This document shows positions 17,231 through 26,606 of a stretch of DNA of 64,000 nucleotides, one piece after another. Numbering within the stretch: position 1 is the first letter of the stretch; each line of letters opens with the position of its first letter. Source of the DNA: an uncultured Flavobacteriaceae bacterium (GTDB taxonomy: Bacteria > Bacteroidota > Bacteroidia > Flavobacteriales > Flavobacteriaceae); the NCBI GenBank assembly GCA_905181825.1, contig CAJIZJ010000003.1, positions 1 to 64,000 of the forward strand. The letters are read 5' to 3'. Position numbers and translations under genes: made by a program. Under the pieces are notes generated by a model. The model ran no database searches, was not told where the DNA came from, and saw only the letters and a program-made list of their open reading frames with translations.

Positions 17231-18346
17231 TTAAAGGATGCATTTAACGGTTTGTATCTTGTTATGAATCTCAAGACATTCTTGGTTAGGGTCAGAATCT
17301 TTAGTAATCCCGCCGCCGCTGTAAAGAACCGCTGTTGTATTCAGTAACTTCATACAACGTAAGTTGACCGCTAAGTCCGTAGACTTTCTAAGCGTCTGAT
17401 AGGCTCTGTTTTCAATGTTTTTTTTGGAGTTTCTAAACAATGAAGTGTTAGAGATATTTAACTCACCAAAAAAACCTGTATAATACTCACGATCATAACC
17501 CTCATAAGATTTAATAAAATCTAATGCTAATTCTCTTGGTGTTCCGCAAACAGCTGGCGTTGGATGTAACGCATGTATTAGGTCTTTTAAAGCCTCTTTA
17601 GATGGTTTTAAGCGACCAGTAATAAGCGTCTGAAGATGAAGCAACTCCCCTGCTTTTAGCGTGCTTGGTCCAACAGACTTTATACCATCCAAATAATCAT
17701 TTAACACATCTAAAAGATAATCTGTTACAAATGCGTGTTCGTTATGGTTTTTATCGTCCCACACAATATCTTTGGAATCAGCATAAGGTTGTGTGCCCGC
17801 AAGTGACATTGTAGAAACAGATTTCCCTTGTATTCTAAGTAGCCTTTCGGGTGAAGCCCCTAGCCAAAAACCTGTTTTTGGATGAAACCAGCAATACGTA
17901 AAGGCGGTTGGATACTTTTGAAATAGGTTTTTGAAAATTTGAATTGGATTGAAAGCTTGTAATATGTATTGAAAATCTCTTGAAACCACTACTTTTTCTA
18001 AGTTAGAGAGATTTATTTCTTCAATTGCTTTGGACACTAAGTCTCTATGATGCGTTGAATCTTTAGTTTTTTTTGATGTATTTTTTGGGCTAATAATTTC
18101 AAAATCAGCATTTTTTATTTCAATAAATGAAGATTTGTCAGTTGGAATATAATAGCGATTTCTTTGAAGATCGAAAGGAGCAAATATAAATCCTGATTCG
18201 GAAAAATCATTAATAGTATAGGAATCAGAATCCAACTGAATATATGATTTTACTGAGGACTGTCCAGGCTTCGAAAACAAAACAAATGGACGTTTTGAAT
18301 CAATAGCTGCTTCAATTTGATCAAAAAAATCAGTAGGTGTTATCAT
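17231..18346 (-). CDS. menF: Isochorismate synthase (MenF-type)
   Basis: 371 residues of the chorismate-binding family. Conserved blocks include VVSRDF, GFWLGASPERLL, SLAGTQP, HLQTLITGRL, HPTPAVCGTPRE and the C-terminal YSGGGIT. It converts chorismate to isochorismate. Directly upstream of menD and 3 nt downstream of the hotdog thioesterase, which supports a role in menaquinone rather than siderophore synthesis; no siderophore genes are seen. Confidence 0.9.
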   Translation of the reverse strand: MITPTDFFDQIEAAIDSKRPFVLFSKPGQSSVKSYIQLDSDSYTINDFSESGFIFAPFDLQRNRYYIPTDKSSFIEIKNADFEIISPKNTSKKTKDSTHHRDLVSKAIEEINLSNLEKVVVSRDFQYILQAFNPIQIFKNLFQKYPTAFTYCWFHPKTGFWLGASPERLLRIQGKSVSTMSLAGTQPYADSKDIVWDDKNHNEHAFVTDYLLDVLNDYLDGIKSVGPSTLKAGELLHLQTLITGRLKPSKEALKDLIHALHPTPAVCGTPRELALDFIKSYEGYDREYYTGFFGELNISNTSLFRNSKKNIENRAYQTLRKSTDLAVNLRCMKLLNTTAVLYSGGGITKDSDPNQECLEIHNKIQTVKCIL

Positions 18347-18349
18347 ATA

Positions 18350-18775
18350 TTAACGCTCTTTTGGTAATGAGACCGTTGTGAGCTTACATGTAGATACTAA
18401 ATTTCCGTGATCATCAGTCACATCAATATTAAAAATCTGCATGGTTTTTCCAATATGAATAAAGGTTGCTTTGGCATGCACAAAACCATCTCTAACACTT
18501 TTGACGTGTTTTGCTGAGATGTCTATACCTCGTACAAAATACGCATTAGTATCTAAAAAAATGTGAGATGCAAAACTTCCGACTGTTTCGGCAAGAGCAA
18601 CAGTTGCCCCGCCATGTAAAACGCCGTCTGGTTGATGTACCTTGCTAGTGACAGGCATTTTTGCAATCACAAAATCATCGCCAGCATCCACAAATTCAAT
18701 CTGAAGTGTTTCCATCAAGGTGTCTTTACAGGAGGCATTAGCTTTCTTTATAATTTCGTCTTTTGATAGCTTCAT
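18350..18775 (-). CDS. menI: Hotdog-fold (PaaI-type) thioesterase, probable DHNA-CoA thioesterase
   Basis: 141 residues with the hotdog core PDGVLHGGATVALAETVGSFAS, in which the Glu of ALAE is the likely catalytic base, as in MenI/YdiI. It would release DHNA from DHNA-CoA between MenB and MenA. First gene of the menF-menD group, 3 nt from menF, and no other candidate thioesterase is present. PaaI and MenI cannot be told apart by motif alone; the operon position decides the call. Confidence 0.75.
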   Translation of the reverse strand: MKLSKDEIIKKANASCKDTLMETLQIEFVDAGDDFVIAKMPVTSKVHQPDGVLHGGATVALAETVGSFASHIFLDTNAYFVRGIDISAKHVKSVRDGFVHAKATFIHIGKTMQIFNIDVTDDHGNLVSTCKLTTVSLPKER

Positions 18776-18794
18776 TTGTGAGTTTTAATTATTA

Positions 18795-18802
18795 CAAAGT
18801 TA
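18795..18802 (-). promoter_or_regulatory. Candidate -7 element of the menI-menF-menD operon
   Basis: TAACTTTG on the reverse strand matches TAnnTTTG and sits 20 nt before the ATG at 18775. No clear -33 TTG was found. Confidence 0.45.
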
Positions 18803-18847
18803 CAAAAGCCAAAGAAATGATATAGCCTATGAACGTTAAAATAGTGC

Positions 18848-18877
18848 AAAAAAAAAGCGCAACCCTAAGGTTACGCT
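18848..18877 (-). terminator. Terminator of the proteorhodopsin gene
   Basis: AGCGcAACC (18856-18864) pairs with GGTTaCGCT (18869-18877), one mismatch and a 4-nt loop, followed on the reverse transcript by a run of T. Proteorhodopsin therefore appears to be transcribed on its own. Confidence 0.75.
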
Positions 18878-18903
18878 AATTTGTAATTTTAAGTTTGTGA
18901 AAC

Positions 18904-19629
18904 TTAAGCTGTTTTCTTGCAAGCTAAAGCATAGATCACTAAACCGAATCCGATTTTGTTAATTGCATCAGCGATGTTGTATAAAACATCCATATCCAAA
19001 CCAAGGTTAGCAAAAGAAGAATACCACTGTCCGTCAGCTGTACCTACTAAGTATCCTAATGGATAAATAATCCATCCTACTAGTACGAACCAGCAAAGAA
19101 CTTTATGTGCAGCTAAAACATCTCCACCAGCTTCTTTAGCTAATTTTGCGGCTCCACCTAACCATATTTCGTAAACGATAGCAAAGTATGCTACAGCAGA
19201 GAAAAAGCCCCACATAGCAGCTTGTCCAGCATATACAGCCTCTCCTAAGTAACCTGTTACTAACATGATAACTGAAAGTACAATCATTTTAGTTAATAAA
19301 GATTTCTTAGCACCTGCTACTTTAAGTATTAAGTAAAATTCAACACACATTAATGGCACAGTAAGAATCCAATCTACATATCTGAAGAATGTTGGAGACT
19401 CCATGTTTGAAGCCCAATAATCTCTCATGTAGAAATAATGTACAGCTGCAATAAATGTAATTAAACCAGAAACTAAAACAGATGTTCTCCATTTTTTGTC
19501 AAATTGATTTAAAGATAAAAAGAAAAAGGCAGAAGCTGCCATCATTGCCATACATCCTACAAAGAATGTAAATCCTACATAATCAGTAGGATCCATCTTG
19601 GCTACTAAAGGTAAAAATAAATTTGTCAT
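18904..19629 (-). CDS. Proteorhodopsin (light-driven proton pump, Met-tuned)
   Basis: 241 residues with seven hydrophobic helices. RYVDWILTVPL carries Asp86 (Schiff-base counter-ion, equivalent to Asp97 in GPR) and Thr90; Glu97 is the proton donor (Glu108), giving the DTE motif of an outward H+ pump. His64 matches GPR His75 and the retinal Lys is Lys225 (DAINKIGFG). The spectral tuning residue (GPR position 105) is Met94, common in flavobacteria and associated with green absorption. Divergent from blh, which makes its retinal. A TATATTTG element lies 30 nt upstream. Confidence 0.97.
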   Translation of the reverse strand: MTNLFLPLVAKMDPTDYVGFTFFVGCMAMMAASAFFFLSLNQFDKKWRTSVLVSGLITFIAAVHYFYMRDYWASNMESPTFFRYVDWILTVPLMCVEFYLILKVAGAKKSLLTKMIVLSVIMLVTGYLGEAVYAGQAAMWGFFSAVAYFAIVYEIWLGGAAKLAKEAGGDVLAAHKVLCWFVLVGWIIYPLGYLVGTADGQWYSSFANLGLDMDVLYNIADAINKIGFGLVIYALACKKTA

Positions 19630-19649
19630 TTTTTTAAATTTTGTTAGTT

Positions 19650-19666
19650 TTGTTTAAACAAATATA
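19650..19666 (-). promoter_or_regulatory. Proteorhodopsin promoter with overlapping palindrome
   Basis: On the reverse strand TATATTTG (19666-19659) matches TAnnTTTG and is directly overlapped by the perfect palindrome TTGTTTAAACAA (19650-19661). The string ATATTTGTTTAA also occurs in both shared promoters of the photolyase cluster at 33 and 37 kb. The palindrome may be an operator near the start of transcription. Confidence 0.5.
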
Positions 19667-19693
19667 TAAAAAAAATTAACTTAATCCTGAGGA

Positions 19694-19720
19694 TTGATTA
19701 AAGTTATGGATGTATGTTTG
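19694..19720 (+). promoter_or_regulatory. Promoter of blh
   Basis: TTG (19694-19696), 16 nt, TATGTTTG (19713-19720), matching the Bacteroidota consensus. The predicted start near 19726 leaves a leader of about 12 nt before the ATG at 19738. Confidence 0.6.
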
Positions 19721-19737
19721 CAATTTAACAATATTTT

Positions 19738-20637
19738 ATGAATAATATTTTCAAATTCTCAATCGTCACCAGCTTCTTAGGATTGTGGATTACGACCCAT
19801 GTTCCTGAAAGCTTTGAGCTTATTTTTGGTTTCATTTTAATTTTTACTTTTGGGATGATTCACGGCTCAAATGACTTGTTAATAATTAACAAGATTTTAG
19901 AGAAATCAAAGTATTACTCAAAATTTAGCATTCTGACAGCCTATTTATTAATAGTGTCATTGGCTATCCTCATATTTTACTTAATACCGGCCCTAGCACT
20001 CTCTTTATTTGTTTTATTTAGCGCCTATCATTTTGGAGAACAACATTGGGAACATAGTTTTATAAAATCAAACAATTCATTGAAAACAGTTTTTTATTTT
20101 TTCTATGGAATGTTTATTCTGTATTTATTGTTTGCTTCTAACACTACAGGTGTTAAATCTATTGTTTCTGAAATAACGGGCTACCAGATAGCGGATCTAT
20201 ACAGTTTGCCCATATTATTGATTCTAGGAAGTTCCGTAGGAATCGTGCTTACTTTTGAACTATACTCTAAACGACTCTCTACAGAAATAGTCTTAACAGA
20301 GTTATTTTCTTTAGTTGTACTTATTATTATATTTAATTCATCCTCACTTATATGGGGGTTTACAATTTACTTTATTTTATGGCACAGCATCCCTTCACTT
20401 GCGGAACAAATTAAGTTTGTGTATGGTGAATTTAAATTAGAAACAACCTTAAAATACTGTAAGTCCGCGGCTCCGTATTGGATAGTATCGCTTGTGGGCA
20501 TGGTGATACTATATTATGTTTTTAGCGCCGAAAAACATTTCTATTCACTATTTTTTGCATTTATCGCGGCGGTTACTTTTCCACATGCATTTGTCATGGT
20601 TAAAATGTTTTCAAAAAAAAAGCACAACCATAAATGA
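19738..20637 (+). CDS. blh: Beta-carotene 15,15'-dioxygenase (Brp/Blh family)
   Basis: 299 residues, integral membrane with about eight hydrophobic stretches. Conserved His-bearing motifs of the family appear in order: GMIHGSNDLLI (His42), SAYHFGEQHWEH (His98, His103), ILWHSIPS (His216) and FPHAF near the end; they bind the catalytic iron. The enzyme cleaves beta-carotene into two retinals for proteorhodopsin. The carotenoid genes (crtE/B/I/Y) are not in the window. Divergent from proteorhodopsin with 108 bp between, so the two can be co-regulated. Confidence 0.9.
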   Translation: MNNIFKFSIVTSFLGLWITTHVPESFELIFGFILIFTFGMIHGSNDLLIINKILEKSKYYSKFSILTAYLLIVSLAILIFYLIPALALSLFVLFSAYHFGEQHWEHSFIKSNNSLKTVFYFFYGMFILYLLFASNTTGVKSIVSEITGYQIADLYSLPILLILGSSVGIVLTFELYSKRLSTEIVLTELFSLVVLIIIFNSSSLIWGFTIYFILWHSIPSLAEQIKFVYGEFKLETTLKYCKSAAPYWIVSLVGMVILYYVFSAEKHFYSLFFAFIAAVTFPHAFVMVKMFSKKKHNHK

Positions 20638-20649
20638 TCGTGCTTTTTT
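20616..20649. terminator. Bidirectional terminator between blh and dnaK
   Basis: AAAAAAGCAC-type stem (20616-20625) with GTGCTTTTTT (20640-20649); the stop codon of blh lies in the 14-nt loop. A/T runs on both sides let it serve both convergent genes. Confidence 0.75.
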
Positions 20650-20667
20650 CCAATAAACAATACTAAC

Positions 20668-22566
20668 TTATTCCTTCACCTCTTCAAAATCAACGTCTTC
20701 AACGTTATCTTCTTGAGCAACTGATTCATCTGGAGCACCTTCTGGAGCAGTACCTTGAGCATCTTGCTGTGCTTTGTACATTTCCTCACTGGCAACTTTC
20801 CATGCTTCGTTAATTTTCTCTAAAGCAGGGTCAATAACTTCGATGTCCTTAGTTTCATACGCTTTTTTCAATTCTTCCAAAGCAGCTTCAATAGGTTGTT
20901 TTTTATCATCCGATAATTTATCACCAAATTCTTTCAACTGATTTTCTGTTTGAAAAATCATTCCATCCGCAGCATTCAGCTTATCAGCTGTTTCTTTTGC
21001 CTTAGCATCGGCATCGGCATTCGCTTCAGCGTCTTGCTTCATTTTTTGGATTTCTTCTTCAGTTAACCCAGAAGATGCTTCGATACGAATATCTTGAGTT
21101 TTATTTGTTGCTTTATCCGTTGCAGAAACTTTGATGATTCCGTTAGCATCAATGTCAAAAGTTACCTCAATTTGAGGCACTCCACGTTGTGCTGGTGGAA
21201 GACCATCTAAATGGAAACGTCCAATAGTATTATTATCTGCTGCCATTGCACGTTCTCCCTGAAGTACATGAATTTCAACTGAAGGCTGGTTATCCGCAGC
21301 CGTAGAAAATACTTGAGATTTTTTTGTTGGAATGGTCGTGTTAGACTCTATTAATTTAGTCATCACATTGCCCATAGTTTCAATTCCTAGAGACAATGGA
21401 GTCACATCTAATAATAGTACGTCTTTTACATCACCTGATAAAACACCTCCTTGAATTGCAGCACCTACGGCTACAACTTCATCAGGATTAACGCCTTTGT
21501 TAGGTTTCTTTCCGAAAAACTTCTCAACTGCTTCTTGAACCGCAGGAATACGAGTTGAACCTCCTACTAATATAATTTCATCAATATCACTAGTTGATAA
21601 ACCCGCCGCTTTTAAAGCTGTTTGACATGGCTCGATCGTTCTCTTTACTAAATCGTCTATTAACTGCTCAAACTTAGCTTTTGACAATGAACGAACCAAG
21701 TGTTTTGGGCCGCTAGCAGTCGCTGTTACATAAGGCAAGTTAATTTCTGTCTGTGCAGAAGAAGATAGTTCTATTTTAGCTTTTTCGGCAGCTTCTTTTA
21801 GACGCTGAAGTGCCATTGGATCTTTTCTTAGGTCTAAATTCTCATCAGCCATAAATTCTTCAGCCAACCAGTTAATAATTTTTTCATCAACATCATCACC
21901 ACCTAAGTGCGTGTCTCCATCAGTCGCTAATACTTCAAAGACACCGTCACCTAATTCTAATACTGAAACATCATGTGTTCCTCCACCAAAATCAAAAACA
22001 ACAATCGTTTGGTCTTTACCTTTTTTGTCCATTCCGTAAGCCAGTGCAGCTGCAGTAGGCTCGTTTATGATACGTCTTACTTTAAGTCCAGCAATCTCAC
22101 CTGCTTCTTTAGTTGCTTGTCTTTGTGCATCATTAAAATATGCTGGTACTGTAATGACAGCTTCAGTAACTTCTTGATCCAAAAATTCTTCAGCTGTTTT
22201 TTTCATTTTCTGAAGAACCATTGCAGATAATTCTTGAGGCGTGTATAAACGACCATCAATATCTACCCTAGGAGTATTGTTATCTCCTTTTACTACTTTG
22301 TAAGGGACACGTCCTACTTCTTGTTTTGAATCAGAAAACTGATTTCCCATAAAACGCTTAATTGAATAAACAGTTTTTGTTGGGTTGGTAACAGCCTGGC
22401 GTTTTGCCGGGTCTCCTACTTTGATTTCACCACCTTCAACGAAAGCGATGACAGACGGCGTAGTACGTCGTCCTTCTGCATTAGTAATTACGACTGGCTC
22501 ATTACCTTCCATTACTGAAACGCAAGAATTCGTAGTTCCTAAATCGATTCCAATTATTTTACTCAT
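20668..22566 (-). CDS. dnaK: Chaperone protein DnaK (Hsp70)
   Basis: 632 residues, full length. It starts [21 protein letters not shown] (phosphate-1), with phosphate-2 [18 protein letters not shown], the adenosine motif [13 protein letters not shown], the interdomain linker [15 protein letters not shown], the substrate-binding domain and an acidic C-terminal tail ([10 protein letters not shown]). ATP-driven folding chaperone of the cytosol. dnaJ and grpE are not adjacent. No CIRCE operator is seen upstream. Confidence 0.97.
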   Translation of the reverse strand: MSKIIGIDLGTTNSCVSVMEGNEPVVITNAEGRRTTPSVIAFVEGGEIKVGDPAKRQAVTNPTKTVYSIKRFMGNQFSDSKQEVGRVPYKVVKGDNNTPRVDIDGRLYTPQELSAMVLQKMKKTAEEFLDQEVTEAVITVPAYFNDAQRQATKEAGEIAGLKVRRIINEPTAAALAYGMDKKGKDQTIVVFDFGGGTHDVSVLELGDGVFEVLATDGDTHLGGDDVDEKIINWLAEEFMADENLDLRKDPMALQRLKEAAEKAKIELSSSAQTEINLPYVTATASGPKHLVRSLSKAKFEQLIDDLVKRTIEPCQTALKAAGLSTSDIDEIILVGGSTRIPAVQEAVEKFFGKKPNKGVNPDEVVAVGAAIQGGVLSGDVKDVLLLDVTPLSLGIETMGNVMTKLIESNTTIPTKKSQVFSTAADNQPSVEIHVLQGERAMAADNNTIGRFHLDGLPPAQRGVPQIEVTFDIDANGIIKVSATDKATNKTQDIRIEASSGLTEEEIQKMKQDAEANADADAKAKETADKLNAADGMIFQTENQLKEFGDKLSDDKKQPIEAALEELKKAYETKDIEVIDPALEKINEAWKVASEEMYKAQQDAQGTAPEGAPDESVAQEDNVEDVDFEEVKE

Positions 22567-22612
22567 AATATAGTTATTGTTAAAATTTAATTTTTATTTA
22601 CAATTCAACTTA

Positions 22613-22630
22613 GTCAATCATTATGCCAAT
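22613..22630 (-). promoter_or_regulatory. Possible sigma-54-like element upstream of dnaK
   Basis: Reverse strand reads ATTGGCATAATGATTGAC, resembling TGGCACG-N4-TTGC with three mismatches, about 47 nt before the dnaK ATG. It may instead be chance in AT-rich DNA. Confidence 0.3.
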
Positions 22631-22809
22631 ACAACATGACTGACACGATGGCAGACTTATAAAATTAAAAAATGTTAATTAAAATGCAACTTTGGTACAA
22701 GCATTGTATTAATAATCAACAATTACGTAATACATTATATATTAATAAAAAAAAACATCTTCATATAGATGTACTACATTACCTTTATAAACATCTAAAA
22801 AAACGATAC

Positions 22810-23307
22810 ATGAAACGTATATTATCTGTTATTGCCCTATTTACTATAGTATTAACTGCCTGTGAAGGGGCTCCTGGACCCCCTGGACTTCCAGGCTTTG
22901 ACGGACAAGATGGTGGGTTTATTACTTCAAATGCATTTGAAATTCAAGTAGATTTTAATAATAATAACCAATATCAAATTATAGAGCCTTACGGATTTCA
23001 AGTTTTCGAATATGATGTGACCTTAGTTTATATACTGTGGGAAACCATAAACGGTCAAGACGTTTGGAGATTATTACCACAAAGCACTACCTTTATTGGA
23101 GGAGCTACCTTAACTTATAATTTTGACTTTACAGAAACAGATGTTAAGATATTTATAGAGGGTACAGCAAATTTTAGCAATTTGGATGCTGTTTGGACGC
23201 AAGGGGCTGTTTTCAGAATAGTGGTTATTCCTGCTGATAACGTTAGTAGCATTAGTAACTTTGAAATGACTGATTTCAATATATCTTCTTTACAAAAGCG
23301 GTATTAA
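22810..23307 (+). CDS. Lipoprotein with a short collagen-like Gly-X-Y segment
   Basis: The ORF opens at 22672, but MKRILSVIALFTIVLTACEG beginning at 22810 is a complete lipoprotein signal peptide with lipobox LTAC, so that start is chosen (165 residues). Directly after the Cys come collagen-like triplets (GAPGPPGLPGFDGQDG), then a beta-rich domain without recognised motifs. Proteins of this layout are frequent in flavobacteria and are probably outer-membrane or periplasmic. No close functional neighbour; dnaK is divergent and panB follows after 275 bp without visible genes or strong hairpins. Confidence 0.7.
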   Translation: MKRILSVIALFTIVLTACEGAPGPPGLPGFDGQDGGFITSNAFEIQVDFNNNNQYQIIEPYGFQVFEYDVTLVYILWETINGQDVWRLLPQSTTFIGGATLTYNFDFTETDVKIFIEGTANFSNLDAVWTQGAVFRIVVIPADNVSSISNFEMTDFNISSLQKRY

Positions 23308-23582
23308 TTGCGTGATTTTTTAATTAACGAAACCTAAACGATTGGTTTTTAATACTCCTGTTTGCTTGATTTTAAGTTTTATCTAAAGATTTCATAAAAA
23401 ACTATACATGCATACTCAATAAGGCACATTTTAGCTCATTTCTTTGATGTCCTAACAAAAGTGGTTTTAAAGGTTAATATAAGCTATATCTGACTCAACC
23501 CCCTAATTTACTTCTTACATAAAAAGCCAAAATCATATACTAATTTAGTACTTTTACAATCTATCATTAATTTTACAATATA

Positions 23583-24398
23583 ATGTCTGCATCAAAAAAA
23601 TATAAAAGAGTGACAGTGAAATCACTCATTGAAATGAAATCATTGGGCGAAAAGATCTCCATGCTGACGGCATACGACTATACGATGGCTAAAATCGTAG
23701 ATGGCGCTGGAGTCGATGTGATTCTTGTAGGAGATTCTGCAAGTAATGTAATGGCTGGACATGAAACCACGTTACCAATTACTCTAGATCAAATGATTTA
23801 CCATGCATCTTCAGTAGTAAGAGCCATTGACAGAGCGCTTGTCGTAGTTGATCTACCTTTTGGAACCTACCAAAGTGATTCTAAAGAAGCATTACGTTCT
23901 GCGATTCGTATTATGAAGGAAAGTGGCGGCCATGCGGTAAAATTAGAAGGAGGTAAAGAAATTAAAGATTCTATTAAAAAAATATTAAACGCTGGTATAC
24001 CAGTAATGGGACACCTAGGATTAACTCCACAGTCCATTTATAAGTTTGGAACCTATACAGTCAGGGCCAAAGAAGAGCAAGAAGCGCTTCAGCTTATTGA
24101 AGACGCTAAACTCTTAGAACGCTTAGGCTGCTTTGCTTTGGTTCTAGAAAAAATACCAGCCTCTTTAGCTAAAAAAGTTGCTGAAAGCATTCGTATTCCG
24201 GTTATTGGAATAGGTGCTGGTGGTGACGTAGACGGTCAAGTACTTGTACTTCATGATATGATAGGAATGACACATGAGTTTCACCCTCGTTTTTTACGTC
24301 GATACATGAGTTTATACGAAGAAATGACAACGGCTATATCAGAATATGTAAGCGATGTAAAAACTTCTGAATTTCCAAACAAAAATGAACAGTACTAA
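23583..24398 (+). CDS. panB: 3-Methyl-2-oxobutanoate hydroxymethyltransferase (PanB)
   Basis: 271 residues, full length. Typical blocks: [73 protein letters not shown] and [20 protein letters not shown]. The Asp and Glu ligands bind Mg and the ketoacid. It makes ketopantoate for pantothenate and CoA. The following rluA-type gene overlaps its end by 14 nt, so the two are translationally coupled. Confidence 0.95.
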   Translation: MSASKKYKRVTVKSLIEMKSLGEKISMLTAYDYTMAKIVDGAGVDVILVGDSASNVMAGHETTLPITLDQMIYHASSVVRAIDRALVVVDLPFGTYQSDSKEALRSAIRIMKESGGHAVKLEGGKEIKDSIKKILNAGIPVMGHLGLTPQSIYKFGTYTVRAKEEQEALQLIEDAKLLERLGCFALVLEKIPASLAKKVAESIRIPVIGIGAGGDVDGQVLVLHDMIGMTHEFHPRFLRRYMSLYEEMTTAISEYVSDVKTSEFPNKNEQY

Positions 24399-25113
24399 AC
24401 AAATTAATAAGATTGTTTCTAATACGAAAAACCTACAGGTCTTACACGAAGACAATCACATCATAATCATTAATAAACGTGCTGGAGACATTGTTCAAGG
24501 CGACAAAACTGGAGACACCCCATTAAGCGACATCGTAAAAGGGTATGTAAAAAATAAATACAATAAGCCAGGAGCTGTTTATTTGGGGGTCACTCACCGC
24601 TTAGACCGCCCAACTACAGGGGTGGTTGTTTTTGCAAAAACCTCTAAAGCACTTACGAGGATGAATGCGCTGTTTTTAAATAAGAAAATAGAAAAAACTT
24701 ACTGGGCTGTTGTGAAAAATAAACCTGAAAAACAAAAAGACAGCCTCATAAATTGGCTTAAAAAAAATCCCAAAAACAATAAGTCAACTGCTTACCCCAA
24801 AGAAGTTGACCAAAGTAAAAAGGCGATTTTGCACTATAAGTTAATATATAGCTTGGATCGCTACCATCTACTAGAAATTAAGTTAGAAACAGGCAGACAT
24901 CATCAAATTAGAAGTCAATTATCTTTTATAGGCAGTCCTATAAAAGGGGATTTAAAATATGGGTTTGATCGCAGCAACCCCGATGGAAGTATCCATCTAC
25001 ATGCTCAGAACATATCGTTTATTCACCCTGTTAATGATCAGTTAATATCAATTAGTGCTCCCCCACCAAGCGACGTATTATGGAAAAAATGTAATTCTAA
25101 AAACAACACTTAG
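24385..25113 (+). CDS. RluA-family RNA pseudouridine synthase
   Basis: 242 residues. [19 protein letters not shown] carries the catalytic Asp (HRLDRxTSG motif), with the later [22 protein letters not shown] block typical of RluA enzymes. There is no N-terminal S4 domain, so it is of the short RluC/RluA-like type found in Bacteroidota; the exact uridine target (rRNA or tRNA) cannot be read. It overlaps panB and is 3 nt from the ALDH gene, suggesting one transcript. Confidence 0.88.
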   Translation: MNSTKQINKIVSNTKNLQVLHEDNHIIIINKRAGDIVQGDKTGDTPLSDIVKGYVKNKYNKPGAVYLGVTHRLDRPTTGVVVFAKTSKALTRMNALFLNKKIEKTYWAVVKNKPEKQKDSLINWLKKNPKNNKSTAYPKEVDQSKKAILHYKLIYSLDRYHLLEIKLETGRHHQIRSQLSFIGSPIKGDLKYGFDRSNPDGSIHLHAQNISFIHPVNDQLISISAPPPSDVLWKKCNSKNNT

Positions 25114-25116
25114 ATT

Positions 25117-26493
25117 ATGAATTTAAAATCAACTTTAGAAAGTCAGAAAAAGTATTTTCAAACACAAGCCACACGGGATATCGGAATGCTTAAAAAGTTA
25201 TTATCTGTCTTTCGCACAGAAATCTTAAATAGAGAAGAGGACATATATCAAGCGCTACATAAAGATTTCAAAAAGTCTAAATTTGAAAGTTATTTAGGAG
25301 AAATTGGAATTGTTATCTCCGAAATTGATACCACTATTAAACATATTAACACTTGGTCAAAGCCTAAAAAAGTCAAAGCATCTCTGCTTAATTTCCCTTC
25401 TAAAGATTTCATCTACAGCGAACCCTACGGCAGCGTTTTAATTATAACTCCTTGGAATTATCCTTTCCAGCTTGCCATCGCCCCTATGATTGCTGCTATT
25501 GCAGCTGGGAATACCGTTGTATTAAAACCTAGCGAACATACCGAAAACACATCGAAACTACTAGAAAGCATTATAAGCAGCGTCTTTAAGCCTGAACACG
25601 TCAAGGTAATTGAGGGTGGTATCCCCGAAACCAACTTACTTTTAAAAGAACGCTGGGATTATATCTTTTTCACTGGAAGTGTTGCGGTTGGAAAAATTGT
25701 AGCAAAAGCAGCTGCGCCATTCCTGACCCCAATAACATTAGAGCTTGGTGGCAAAAACCCTTGTATAATCGATAATACAATGTCAACGCAGTTAATCGCA
25801 AAACGCCTGGTATGGGGTAAATTTATTAATGCTGGACAAACCTGCATCGCTCCAGACTATTTGCTAGTGCATTCTTCAGTGAAAAAACAGTTGATTTCTG
25901 ACTTAAAAAAAGAAATAATTAATGCATATGGGGACAATCCACAAGAGTCTCCAGACTACCCAAGAATCATTAATACTAAAAACTTATCAAGACTAACAAG
26001 CATGCTTGAAGACTCGAAAGTAATTTTTGGTGGTCATATTGATACTACTGATTGCTACCTCGCTCCTACTCTAATTGAGGAGCCATCTTTGGATTCTAAT
26101 GTAATGAAAGAAGAGATTTTTGGCCCCATATTACCAATATTGAGCTATACCAGCGAAGCTGACATTAGTACTATTGTTAGTAAATATGAGAAGCCGTTGG
26201 GATTTTATGTATTTTCAACTAATAAATTATTTTACAAAAAAATGATTAAAACCTATAGCTTTGGTGGTGGCACAATTAACGATACTATGATTCACTTTGC
26301 AAACACCAATTTACCTTTTGGTGGCGTTGGAGAAAGTGGAGTTGGAGCCTATCATGGCCAATTAGGGTTTGATACATTCTCGCACAAAAAGGGAGTTGTC
26401 ATTAAAGGAAACTGGTTAGACATTCCGCTTAGATACGCTCCTTACAACAACAAACTAAACAAGCTAAAAAAACTATTTAAATTTTTAGGATAG
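25117..26493 (+). CDS. Aldehyde dehydrogenase (class 3/fatty-aldehyde type)
   Basis: 458 residues of the ALDH superfamily. The catalytic Cys lies in NAGQTCIAPDYLL, the general-base Glu in LELGGKNP, and NAD contacts in TPWNYPFQLAIAPMIAAIAAGNTVVLKPSE and FFTGSVAVGK. The length and the PFGGVGESGVGAYHG and FDTFSHKK end blocks fit the ALDH3 group, which oxidises medium to long-chain aldehydes. Last gene of the panB-rluA-ALDH run; no terminator is obvious in the 113 bp behind it. Confidence 0.88.
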   Translation: MNLKSTLESQKKYFQTQATRDIGMLKKLLSVFRTEILNREEDIYQALHKDFKKSKFESYLGEIGIVISEIDTTIKHINTWSKPKKVKASLLNFPSKDFIYSEPYGSVLIITPWNYPFQLAIAPMIAAIAAGNTVVLKPSEHTENTSKLLESIISSVFKPEHVKVIEGGIPETNLLLKERWDYIFFTGSVAVGKIVAKAAAPFLTPITLELGGKNPCIIDNTMSTQLIAKRLVWGKFINAGQTCIAPDYLLVHSSVKKQLISDLKKEIINAYGDNPQESPDYPRIINTKNLSRLTSMLEDSKVIFGGHIDTTDCYLAPTLIEEPSLDSNVMKEEIFGPILPILSYTSEADISTIVSKYEKPLGFYVFSTNKLFYKKMIKTYSFGGGTINDTMIHFANTNLPFGGVGESGVGAYHGQLGFDTFSHKKGVVIKGNWLDIPLRYAPYNNKLNKLKKLFKFLG

Positions 26494-26606
26494 ACCGAAA
26501 AAAACTGATTTTAGAGCTATAGATTTTACTTATGGTGATGTCTTAACTTGCAGACATTCAATTAAATAAAGAATATACCTTAACTAACAGTTTAACACCT
26601 ATACGT

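Noticed and set aside
20668-22566. Forward ORFs 21973-22230 and 22385-22573 opposite dnaK
   Set aside because: Antisense shadows of dnaK.
22567-22671. CIRCE/HrcA operator upstream of dnaK
   Set aside because: No TTAGCACTC-N9-GAGTGCTAA-like inverted repeat was found in the spacer.
22672-22809. 46-residue N-terminal extension of the lipoprotein ORF
   Set aside because: Starting at 22810 gives a complete lipoprotein signal peptide; the extension would bury it and has AT-rich, non-protein-like composition.
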